From: Eshraghiella sp045129695
GTDB taxonomy: Bacteria; Bacillota; Clostridia; Lachnospirales; Lachnospiraceae
Assembly (NCBI GenBank): GCA_045129695.1
Contig: JBGVJZ010000037.1
Span: 1 to 64,000, forward strand
DNA: 64,000 nt
Direction of reading: 5' to 3'
The notes under the pieces were generated by a model. The model was not told the DNA's origin and ran no database searches. It saw only the letters and a list, made by a program, of their open reading frames with translations. Position 1 is the first letter of the stretch, and every line of letters starts with the position of its first letter. Positions 38,410 through 46,183 of this stretch are shown here, in pieces. The translations under genes and the position numbers were made by a program.

Positions 38410-40344
38410 ATGAAGAATACAAATGAAGAACTGGATTTGTACAGAGAAGTGTATGCTATGACGGGAGATATAGTATACAAATACTCAATTGCCGATGATG
38501 TGATGGTCATATATAAGAGCAGTGATTTTAACAGCCGGAATGGAACAGCTATTAATAATTATGTCGGTATGCTTCGCAAACAGAGTTGTACAGATGAAGA
38601 GAAACAGCGGCTGGATGCCTATATTAATGCCATTTCCTCCGGGAAAACAGGCTTTTTTGAGATGGAACTTAAGCTTAAATTTAATGGTGCGGCAGGAAAC
38701 TGGTACAGAACCATTGGAAAAACCATTTTTGATGATAATAATGAGCCTGTTTATGTAATTGGAAAACTGATCCCTGCAGAAATAGCGGGTGAGGGTGAAA
38801 ATGGAGCGGCAGCACTTCGTGAAAATATGGATTCCCTTACAGGTGTTTTAAAGGCTTCTGAATTTAAGAAACAGCTTGCAGCCAAATGTGAGGAGTATAA
38901 CGGAGTTCCTGGTGGATTTATTATTGTTACCGTAAGGGAAGCGGATAATGGATTTACGGAAGGAATTGATGAAATAAAAGACAAGGCCTATATTGATGTG
39001 GTACAGCGTCTTAAAAGACTTTTCTACTACAATTCAATCATTGGAAGGATTAAAGCAGACGAGTTTGTCGTGGCATACTACGGAAGAGTTGTCTCTACAG
39101 AATTTCTTAATAAGGTGGATGATTTTAAGGAAGACCTTAAAGACATGGAGTTTCGTGGAGTTAAGGATGGTGTTATAACCGTAAGCGGCGGCGTTTACTG
39201 TGGTAATTTTGAACGGGACAGAATGTTTGCGATTCTTAACAAGGCTTCCATGGCAATGGCGTTTGCAAAATATAGTGGCGGTAATACAATTCAGGTTTAT
39301 ACTGAGGACTTGGAAGAAGTTTTCAACACATATAATTCAGAGAGCAGAAGAATTAAGAATGCCATTATGAAAATTGAGCATAAGCTTATTAAGAATACAC
39401 TTGAAGTGCTCACGAATAAGGATGATGTTGAAGAGACAATTAAGGAATTGTTTGAAATTGTCGGTAAGGAATATAACCTTGATAAGGTTGTTATGTATGA
39501 ATTTGATATTGCAGGTCAGAAAATAGAGAATACATATTTCTGGGGTAAGCCGGATAAGGAACCGCCTGTTCTTAAGAAGACAAGTATCGATTATAGGACG
39601 ATTGACTGGTTTAATCTTAAGACGGAGATGGCTGTGGTCAGTGATGCATCGCAGATTAAAGAGGCGGATCCATTATCTGTGATTATCACTGAGGGAATGA
39701 AGTCATTCGTAGTTGCAGGATTTCAGGTGGGAACAGTTAACGGCTGTATTAGTTTTGAGAATCATACTGCCAAGCATAAATGGCTTGAGAGTGAACTGAA
39801 AATATTTGAGATAGTCAGAAGACTTGTTTCTACTTGTCTGATTAATATAAGATTATACAGGGAGATGCTGTCAAATTCTAAGAACAGTAATAATTTCGAT
39901 GCACTTACCGGATTATATAAACAGAATGTATTTCTTGAAGAGGCAAATAAATATATTACTCTGCATGAGGACGAGCAGTTGGGTATTGTCAGCGTTAAGC
40001 TGGACGGTTTCTTAAGAATTAATGAATATTATGGCTTTGATGCCGGGGATGATATCCTTAGGAAATATACTCAGGTTCTTAAAAATAATAAGGGCAGATT
40101 TATTATGGGATGCAGACTTAATGCAGACAATGTTGTTGCACTGGTCAGACTCTTTGATGACAGAGGCAGGATTCTGTCAGAAGCGACAGTTGATATGCTG
40201 TATCAGAATTTTATGCAGGAATGCAGGAGTAAATATCCGGTTGTCGAACTTAAGATTAAATCCGGTCTTGCAAAGATTGTTAACGACGGATGCGATATCT
40301 CGGCATATATTGCTTTTGCTGACAAAATAAAATTTAGTAAATAG
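38410..40344 (+). CDS. PAS-GGDEF-GAF-GGDEF protein with two degenerate GGDEF domains
   Basis: 644 residues from the ATG at 38410 (GGGAGG 7 bases upstream). An N-terminal PAS-like region (~1-130) is followed by GGDEF domain 1 (~145-310, starting DSLTGVLKASEF), a GAF-like domain (~340-490) and GGDEF domain 2 (~500-644, starting DALTGLYKQNVF). In domain 1 the signature reads GRIKADEFVV in place of GGDEF; in domain 2 it is GCRLNADNVVAL. Neither keeps the catalytic residues, so c-di-GMP synthesis is unlikely. It may bind a nucleotide or serve as a sensor scaffold. No membrane helix. Confidence 0.8.
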   Translation: MKNTNEELDLYREVYAMTGDIVYKYSIADDVMVIYKSSDFNSRNGTAINNYVGMLRKQSCTDEEKQRLDAYINAISSGKTGFFEMELKLKFNGAAGNWYRTIGKTIFDDNNEPVYVIGKLIPAEIAGEGENGAAALRENMDSLTGVLKASEFKKQLAAKCEEYNGVPGGFIIVTVREADNGFTEGIDEIKDKAYIDVVQRLKRLFYYNSIIGRIKADEFVVAYYGRVVSTEFLNKVDDFKEDLKDMEFRGVKDGVITVSGGVYCGNFERDRMFAILNKASMAMAFAKYSGGNTIQVYTEDLEEVFNTYNSESRRIKNAIMKIEHKLIKNTLEVLTNKDDVEETIKELFEIVGKEYNLDKVVMYEFDIAGQKIENTYFWGKPDKEPPVLKKTSIDYRTIDWFNLKTEMAVVSDASQIKEADPLSVIITEGMKSFVVAGFQVGTVNGCISFENHTAKHKWLESELKIFEIVRRLVSTCLINIRLYREMLSNSKNSNNFDALTGLYKQNVFLEEANKYITLHEDEQLGIVSVKLDGFLRINEYYGFDAGDDILRKYTQVLKNNKGRFIMGCRLNADNVVALVRLFDDRGRILSEATVDMLYQNFMQECRSKYPVVELKIKSGLAKIVNDGCDISAYIAFADKIKFSK

Positions 40345-40381
40345 AATTGTTATGATTGATGTAAAGTGAGGTTTCGGATAG

Positions 40382-41155
40382 ATGCTGCTTGCTGTAGATA
40401 TGGGTAATACCAATATTGTAATAGGATGTATACAGGGTAACAAAACGGTTTTTGTTGAGCGTCTGTGTAGTGATTTATCAAAGACGGAATTAGAGTATGC
40501 CATCTGCTTCAAAACGGTATTGGAGTTATACGGAATAAATTGTGAGGACATTGACGGAGGAATAATTTCTTCTGTTGTTCCTCCTCTTACCAGTATAATT
40601 AAAAAGGCGGTTGAGAAAATAATAAATAAGCAGGTTATGGTTGTGGGTCCCGGAATCAAAACAGGGCTTAATATTCAGATGGACAATCCTAAAACAGTGG
40701 GTTCTGATTTAATTGTGGATGCTGTTGCAGGAATATGCGAGTATGGTGCGCCTCTTATAATTATTGATATGGGAACTGCCACAACCATCAGCGTTGTGGA
40801 TAAGGACAGGAACTATGTCGGAGGAGTGATTATTCCGGGAATAAGAGTATCAATGGATTCACTTGTTAATCGTACTTCACAGCTGCCAAGAATCAGTTTT
40901 GAGGCACCGGACAAGGTTATAGGTACGAATACAATAGATTGTATGAAGAGCGGAATGATTGTGGGCAATGCTGCAATGATTGACGGAATGATTGACAGAA
41001 TGGAAGAAGAACTGGGCTATAAGACGACGGTGGTTGCTACCGGAGGACTTGCAGGTGTTGTTATTCCGCTGTGTAAGCATACAATTATCAAAGATGATGG
41101 TTTGCTCTTGAAAGGGCTTAATATAATATATCAGAAGAATAAAGAGAAGAAATAG
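40382..41155 (+). CDS. coaX: Type III pantothenate kinase
   Basis: 257 residues. ASKHA-fold motifs are LLAVDMGNTNIVIGC (P-loop), MVVGPGIKTGL, VGSDLIVDAVAG, LIIIDMGTATTISVV and VVATGGLAGV. It phosphorylates pantothenate in the first step of CoA synthesis, independent of CoA feedback and needing a monovalent cation. It is biochemically downstream of panBC at 25-27 kb but in a separate unit. Confidence 0.96.
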   Translation: MLLAVDMGNTNIVIGCIQGNKTVFVERLCSDLSKTELEYAICFKTVLELYGINCEDIDGGIISSVVPPLTSIIKKAVEKIINKQVMVVGPGIKTGLNIQMDNPKTVGSDLIVDAVAGICEYGAPLIIIDMGTATTISVVDKDRNYVGGVIIPGIRVSMDSLVNRTSQLPRISFEAPDKVIGTNTIDCMKSGMIVGNAAMIDGMIDRMEEELGYKTTVVATGGLAGVVIPLCKHTIIKDDGLLLKGLNIIYQKNKEKK

Positions 41156-41186
41156 ATTTAAAATCTTACAAAATCCTTATTTTTCC

Positions 41187-41215
41187 TTGACAAATTATGC
41201 TAAAACCATTATAAA
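41187..41215 (+). promoter_or_regulatory. Strong sigma-A promoter of hup
   Basis: TTGACA and TATAAA separated by exactly 17 bases, 92 bases before the HU start. Confidence 0.85.
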
Positions 41216-41306
41216 TATTTTGTAGGTAATACGATCGTAGTATAAAACTTAATATGAGGTCAGTTTTACACAAATAATTTCAATGTTATTAGGAGGAATT
41301 TTATCC

Positions 41307-41579
41307 ATGAACAAGACAGAATTAGTTGCAGCTATTGCAGAGAAGACAAATCTTACAAAGGCAGATTCTGAGAAGGCTTTAAAGGCATTCACAGAGGTTG
41401 TTGCTGAAGAATTAAAGAAAGGCGAGAAAATCACATTAGTTGGATTTGGAACTTTTGAAGTATCTGAAAGAGCAGCCAGAGAAGGAAGAAATCCTTTAAC
41501 AGGCGAGACAATTCAGATTGCAGCTTCAAAATCACCAAGATTCAAAGCTGGTAAGGCATTAAAGGATAGCCTCAACTAA
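41307..41579 (+). CDS. hup: HU-family DNA-binding protein
   Basis: 90 residues from the ATG at 41307 (AGGAGG upstream). The helical N-terminus MNKTELVAAIAEKTNLTKAD and the beta-arm signature GFGTFEVSERAAREGRNP then KSPRFKAGKALK are textbook HU. HU compacts the nucleoid by bending DNA without sequence specificity. Single-gene unit with a strong promoter and its own terminator. Confidence 0.97.
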   Translation: MNKTELVAAIAEKTNLTKADSEKALKAFTEVVAEELKKGEKITLVGFGTFEVSERAAREGRNPLTGETIQIAASKSPRFKAGKALKDSLN

Positions 41580-41611
41580 TCTCAGATTTTGAATCAGTTG
41601 ATGATATTTGT

Positions 41612-41644
41612 GCAACTCAGGACTTTTGTTCTGGGTTGCTTTTC
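41612..41644 (+). terminator. Terminator of hup
   Basis: GCAACTCAGGAC paired with GTTCTGGGTTGC (wobble pairs) and a following CTTTT. Confidence 0.7.
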
Positions 41645-41692
41645 ACTTTATGGAAAGGAATTTGTGCATTTTCCTGAATTTAGGAGGATAAT

Positions 41693-41938
41693 ATGAGACT
41701 GGATAAATATTTAAAGGTATCAAGATTAATTAAGAGAAGAACGGTTGCCAATGAGGCTTGTGATTCACAGAGAGTAACAATTAATGGCAAGGTTGCAAAA
41801 GCATCTACAGAGGTTAAGGTAGGTGATGTAATAGAAATACAGTTCGGAGTCAGGAATGTTAAAGTACAGGTTACCGAAATTGTGGAGAGTACGAAGAAGG
41901 AAGATGCCAAGGATATGTTTACCTATATATCACAATAG
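41693..41938 (+). CDS. rqcP: S4-domain RNA-binding protein RqcP
   Basis: 81 residues consisting of one S4 domain: MRLDKYLKVSRLIKRRTVAN, VTINGKVAKASTEVKVGD and IEIQFG. This size and position next to yabP/yabQ/divIC match RqcP (YabO), which stabilises P-site tRNA on obstructed 50S subunits so that RqcH can add alanine tails. AGGAGG lies upstream. Confidence 0.92.
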   Translation: MRLDKYLKVSRLIKRRTVANEACDSQRVTINGKVAKASTEVKVGDVIEIQFGVRNVKVQVTEIVESTKKEDAKDMFTYISQ

Positions 41939-42013
41939 TATGGTCTAAATCCTCATATTCCCGAATATAATATACAAAATGCTGGAGAGCTGGCATGGGA
42001 TATGGAGGCGTTA

Positions 42014-42298
42014 ATGGAAGATAAAATATCAGTCAGACCACACAACATGGCTTTTAGTAACAGAAAGACCGGGTCTGTAACCGGAGTTAAGGATGTAATT
42101 TCTTTTGACCTTACATCCATTCTGCTGGAAACCGACTATGGTATGATTACATTAAAAGGTCATGATTTGCATATTAAAAGACTCTCAGTTGAAAAAGGAG
42201 AGCTTGATATAGAAGGAACCATTGACGGTTTCTCGTATTCGGATATTAATACCTATGCCAAAAAAGGTGAATCCCTGTTCGCCAGATTGTTTAAATAG
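42014..42298 (+). CDS. yabP: Sporulation protein YabP
   Basis: 94 residues from the ATG at 42014 (GGAGG 5 bases upstream). The family pattern is VRPHNMAFSNRKTGSVTGVK, VISFDLTSILLETDYGMITL and KGHDLHIKRLSVEKGELDIE. YabP is needed for spore assembly under mother-cell control in Bacillus; its biochemical role is unclear. Its TAG overlaps the GTG start of yabQ, so the two are coupled. Confidence 0.92.
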   Translation: MEDKISVRPHNMAFSNRKTGSVTGVKDVISFDLTSILLETDYGMITLKGHDLHIKRLSVEKGELDIEGTIDGFSYSDINTYAKKGESLFARLFK

Positions 42299-42684
42299 TG
42301 GCAGCTTTTATATTAGAAGAATTGCAAAAGCTGGGGCTGATGGTGGGCTTTGGGGCGGCTATGGCGGTAATATATGATGTGTTTCGCATATTAAGACGTA
42401 TAATACCCCATAATTCCGTGGCAGTGGGTGCGGAGGATTTGATATTCTGGTTATGCCTTAGTGTTCCGGCGTTTTGTTTTGTATTATTCATTAACGATGG
42501 TGTGTTTCGTCTGTATTTTATTCTGGGTATTTTACTTGGTATTTTTGTATATAGAGAGACCTTTAGCAGGCTGATAATATTTATAACGGAATTCATTGTT
42601 GGCAAATTAAGGAAACTAACTATTTTTATATTGAAAAAAATCAGGAAAAGAATTAAAATAAAAAATAGTACTAAAGAACCATAA
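42298..42684 (+). CDS. yabQ: Spore cortex biosynthesis membrane protein YabQ
   Basis: 128 residues starting at GTG overlapping the yabP stop by one base. The protein is largely transmembrane (about 10-32, 45-68 and 72-88) with a basic C-terminal tail (KKIRKRIKIKN). GFGAAMAVIYDVFRILRRII and the AEDLIFW motif are typical. YabQ sits in the outer forespore membrane and is required for cortex formation. Confidence 0.9.
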   Translation: MAAFILEELQKLGLMVGFGAAMAVIYDVFRILRRIIPHNSVAVGAEDLIFWLCLSVPAFCFVLFINDGVFRLYFILGILLGIFVYRETFSRLIIFITEFIVGKLRKLTIFILKKIRKRIKIKNSTKEP

Positions 42685-42702
42685 TTAAGAAAGGGTGACG
42701 GC

Positions 42703-43008
42703 ATGAGAAGGAACAACAGAAAACAATCGCGTAAGACATCTAACCGCCTTATCAGTGCTGTTATTTGTGTTTTGGTGGTTGCGATATGCATAGTATTCTA
42801 TTCCAGAGGCAGGGAGCTTAAGACTGAGAATGAGAAAGCAGGTAAACAGATTGAGCAGCTTCAGGCGGAAATAGAACAGGAAGAGCAGAGAACGGAGGAA
42901 CTGCAGGTATATTCCAAATATGTTAACACAAAGCAGTTTGTGGAGGATATGGCAAGAGAGAAGCTTGGTCTTGTATATCCGGGAGAACTGATATTTAAGG
43001 CAGATTAA
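42703..43008 (+). CDS. divIC: Septum formation initiator DivIC/FtsB-like
   Basis: 101 residues: a basic N-terminus, one transmembrane helix (~17-35), a coiled coil (ELKTENEKAGKQIEQLQAEI) and the conserved end YVEDMAREKLGLVYPGE-like (here FVEDMAREKLGLVYPGELIF). It links FtsL and FtsQ homologues in the divisome. Downstream of yabQ, ended by a hairpin. Confidence 0.9.
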   Translation: MRRNNRKQSRKTSNRLISAVICVLVVAICIVFYSRGRELKTENEKAGKQIEQLQAEIEQEEQRTEELQVYSKYVNTKQFVEDMAREKLGLVYPGELIFKAD

Positions 43009-43045
43009 GCATTTTTTCATTAATACAATGGAAAAGTGCTTTTTT
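43007..43045 (+). terminator. Terminator after divIC
   Basis: AAGCATTTTTTCATT paired with AATGGAAAAGTGCTT (one or two wobbles), followed by TTTTT. Confidence 0.75.
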
Positions 43046-43156
43046 AATTCATAAAAAACTTTTATTTTAGTGAGATGCATGCCTCAATTTGACAAATTTT
43101 GCACTAAAGATGGCATATAATTATAGCTTATCTAAAGGTGAACGGAGTGTGTGCGT

Positions 43157-44248
43157 ATGGGAAATATATCTTATTCACAAATGAAAATAAGGGAAACGGC
43201 AAACAGCTTCAGAAAGCTGTATTATATATATAGTGGTAAGGCCGGGGACAATGTTGTCGGAGAACAGCTGCTTGAAACGGCCAACCTTCTGGAACAGATT
43301 ATCGGTCTGGAGAACAAATGGGAAAATTTCGACAGGGAAAATACGATTAAGATTAAAAAGCTTCTTAAACAGAAGGGCATCCTGCTTGAAAGTATTGATG
43401 TGCTCCGAAAGGCTAATGGAAGAAAAGAGCTTGTCATTAAAGTGAGAACTTTAAGAAACCAGTGCATTCAGACGTTGGAACTTGCGGCATTTATAGGACA
43501 ATTTTTTTCATGCAGGTTTGTACCGGCACCCGGCAGCAGAATGTTTGTATCAAACCAGCTTGAGGAGTATGTAATTGAGGAAAGCCCTGATTATTACACA
43601 ATGACCGGGGTAGAGACCAGATGTAAGGATGGTGGACGTATCTGTGGAGACTCATATTCATATATTAACAATAATGATGGCAAAACAATGGTGTGTATTT
43701 GCGATGGAATGGGGGCAGGAATAGAAGCTGCCAAGACAAGCGGAATGGTTGTGGAGATGCTGGAGGAATTTTTTGAAGCCGGATTTTCAGAAAAAACAGG
43801 GGCAAAGCTTATTAATTCGGCAATGGCCAGTTGTAATGAGGACAACCCCTTTACTCTTGATGCTGCAGTTTTTGATTTGTATGACGGTACCTGTAATATG
43901 GTTAAATATGGTGCAATGGCATCATATATTAAAAAGGAAACTGCTGTAGATATTGTTAAGACATATTCCATGCCGGCGGGAGTTTTTGATAATATTGATC
44001 CTGAGGTGCAGAGTATTGCGGCAGAGGATGGTGATTATTTTATAATGGTAAGTGATGGTGTGGTGGATGCACTGCCTTTTTATGATAAGGAACAGCAGAT
44101 GGCGGACATTATAGAGAAAATACCTAAGAGTAATCCTAAGAAAATGGCAGAAAGAATTATGGAGGAGGTTATTTTTTATCTTGGAAATACACTTCCGGAT
44201 GACATGACGGTTATGGTTACGGGAATTTGGAAAAGCTGGAATACTTGA
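43157..44248 (+). CDS. spoIIE: SpoIIE-like PP2C phosphatase lacking the membrane domain
   Basis: 363 residues from the ATG at 43157 (GGAG 9 bases upstream). An N-terminal helical region (~1-140), equivalent to the SpoIIE regulatory domain, is followed by a PP2C phosphatase: TGVETRCKDGGRICGDSYSY, VCICDGMGAGIEAAKTSGMV, LDAAVFDLYDG, YFIMVSDGVVDALP and the metal-binding LPDDMTVMVTG. SpoIIE dephosphorylates the anti-anti-sigma factor SpoIIAA to activate sigma-F. Bacillus SpoIIE is ~830 residues with ten transmembrane helices; none are present here and no upstream frame supplies them. The position between divIC and tilS is as in other Firmicutes. Confidence 0.87.
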   Translation: MGNISYSQMKIRETANSFRKLYYIYSGKAGDNVVGEQLLETANLLEQIIGLENKWENFDRENTIKIKKLLKQKGILLESIDVLRKANGRKELVIKVRTLRNQCIQTLELAAFIGQFFSCRFVPAPGSRMFVSNQLEEYVIEESPDYYTMTGVETRCKDGGRICGDSYSYINNNDGKTMVCICDGMGAGIEAAKTSGMVVEMLEEFFEAGFSEKTGAKLINSAMASCNEDNPFTLDAAVFDLYDGTCNMVKYGAMASYIKKETAVDIVKTYSMPAGVFDNIDPEVQSIAAEDGDYFIMVSDGVVDALPFYDKEQQMADIIEKIPKSNPKKMAERIMEEVIFYLGNTLPDDMTVMVTGIWKSWNT

Positions 44249-44279
44249 AAAATTCCGATGAATAAAGTATATTAATCGT

Positions 44280-45641
44280 ATGTTTGATAAAGTAAAAAGA
44301 TATATAGAACTGAATAAAATGCTTGATAAATGCCCGGGCGTGGTTGTGGGTTTGTCCGGAGGTGCTGATTCAGTATGCCTGCTTCATATTTTTAAGAGAT
44401 TGCGGGAGGAGTATCATTTTGAATTGCTGGCCGTGCATGTCCATCATGGTATCAGAGGAGATGAGGCTGACAGGGATGCGGATTTCTGTCAGAATTTGTG
44501 TGATGTATGGGAGGTACCCCTTAAACTTTACCGATATGATATCCCAAGGCTTGCCAGGGAGGAGCACCTGACAGAGGAGGAAGCAGGAAGACATATAAGA
44601 TACAGGTGTTTTGAAGAATGTGCAGTGAAGGGTTACCGGATTGCCGTGGCACACCATATTAATGACCAGGCTGAAACGGTGCTTTTTAATATTTGCAGAG
44701 GAAGCGGCCAAAAAGGCGTTGGCGGAATGCAGCCTGTAAGAGGACGTATTATAAGACCGTTGTTATGCTGTAGCCGTGATGAAATTGAAAACTATCTTGA
44801 GGAACGGAATGTTTCATATTGTGTGGACAGTACCAATCTGACCGGGGATTATTCAAGAAATGCTTTACGAAACCGAATTGTGCCTCTGCTTGAGGAAAAT
44901 ATTAATTCAAAAGCAGTGGAGAATATTGCATTATTGGCAAATCAGAGCAGAGAGTGTGAAAATTATCTTGAGAAGCTTACCGGGCAGAAATATATGGCAA
45001 GCGTTTCCTACAGAAACAGCATGCTGCTTCTTAGAAGACTTGAGAAAGAGGACGCATTCATGGCAAAACGGCTTCTTCGGAGAGCTGTCGGAGAGATGAA
45101 TCACAGCCTTAAGGATGTGGGTGCTGTTCATATAGAAAGGCTTATGCAGCTTGTTAATCAGCAGAATGGCAGCAGGTGTAATATTAAGAACGGGCTGTGG
45201 GCAGAGCGGACAAGAGAGGGAATATTGTTCTATAAAGAAGAGTCGCTGATTAAAAGAGAACCCGTTGATGTAGATATTCCCTCTGAAATCAGGCCGTGGG
45301 ATAATGCCGGAAGCTTTACTTTCCGTCTTATGGAATGGTCTGCTGATAAAAAAATCTCAAATGAACTATATACGAAATGCTTTGATTATGATAAAATAGA
45401 AAACAGTCTGCAATTGCGAAGCTGGCAGTCCGGCGATGTAATAGCCATAGATGATGTCGGGCATCACAAGACAATGAAGCAGTATTTTGTTGATGCAGGA
45501 GTGCCCAGAGCAGATAAGGACAATAGGATTCTTCTCGCTGATGGAAACCATATAGTGTGGATTGTGGGAGAGCGTATTGGTGCAGACTATAAGATAAATA
45601 ATGAAACCAGACGGGTTTTAGAGGTAAAATACGGAGGATAA
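44280..45641 (+). CDS. tilS: tRNA(Ile)-lysidine synthetase
   Basis: 453 residues. The PP-loop reads VVGLSGGADSVCLLHIF, followed by AVHVHHGIRGDEADRDADFC, AVAHHINDQAETVLFNI and RPLLCCSRDEIENYL. A C-terminal substrate-binding domain contains LRSWQSGDVI and GVPRADKD. It converts the wobble C of tRNA-Ile(CAU) to lysidine using ATP and lysine. The hpt gene follows 4 bases later. Confidence 0.95.
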   Translation: MFDKVKRYIELNKMLDKCPGVVVGLSGGADSVCLLHIFKRLREEYHFELLAVHVHHGIRGDEADRDADFCQNLCDVWEVPLKLYRYDIPRLAREEHLTEEEAGRHIRYRCFEECAVKGYRIAVAHHINDQAETVLFNICRGSGQKGVGGMQPVRGRIIRPLLCCSRDEIENYLEERNVSYCVDSTNLTGDYSRNALRNRIVPLLEENINSKAVENIALLANQSRECENYLEKLTGQKYMASVSYRNSMLLLRRLEKEDAFMAKRLLRRAVGEMNHSLKDVGAVHIERLMQLVNQQNGSRCNIKNGLWAERTREGILFYKEESLIKREPVDVDIPSEIRPWDNAGSFTFRLMEWSADKKISNELYTKCFDYDKIENSLQLRSWQSGDVIAIDDVGHHKTMKQYFVDAGVPRADKDNRILLADGNHIVWIVGERIGADYKINNETRRVLEVKYGG

Positions 45642-45645
45642 TTAA

Positions 45646-46170
45646 ATGGAAAGAGTAGAGGTTTTGCTCACTGAGAAGGAAGTTGATAGCAGAATTGCTG
45701 CAATCGGAGAGGCCATCAGCAGAGATTATGAAGGCAGGGATGTTCATCTGATATGTGTTTTGAAGGGTGGGGCACCATTTATGTGTGAGCTTGCCAAAAG
45801 AATTACATGTAATGTAACGATGGATTTTATGTCAGTATCAAGCTATGGTTCAGGAACCGGTTCCAGTGGAATAGTTAAAATTGTCAAAGATCTCGATGAG
45901 CCGCTTGAGGGCAGGGATGTTATCGTTGTTGAAGATATTATCGATTCAGGAAGAACACTGAGTCATCTTTTGGAAATTTTCAAGAAAAGAAATCCGGCAA
46001 GCATCAGACTGTGTACATTGCTGGATAAGCCTGACAGACGAGTTGTTTCGGATGTGGTAGTGGATTATTCAGGTTTTAATATACCGGATGAATTTGTGGT
46101 TGGATATGGGCTGGATTATGACCAGAAATACAGAAATCTGCCATACATTGGCGTGGTTAAATTTGATTAG
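45646..46170 (+). CDS. hpt: Hypoxanthine-guanine phosphoribosyltransferase
   Basis: 174 residues. The PRPP-binding motif is VIVVEDIIDSGRTLSHLL, the flexible loop is MSVSSYGSGTGSSG and the purine-site segment is DEFVVGYGLDYDQKYRNLPY. It salvages hypoxanthine and guanine. The tilS-hpt-ftsH order is strongly conserved in Firmicutes. Confidence 0.96.
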   Translation: MERVEVLLTEKEVDSRIAAIGEAISRDYEGRDVHLICVLKGGAPFMCELAKRITCNVTMDFMSVSSYGSGTGSSGIVKIVKDLDEPLEGRDVIVVEDIIDSGRTLSHLLEIFKKRNPASIRLCTLLDKPDRRVVSDVVVDYSGFNIPDEFVVGYGLDYDQKYRNLPYIGVVKFD

Positions 46171-46183
46171 GGAGGATATCTGA

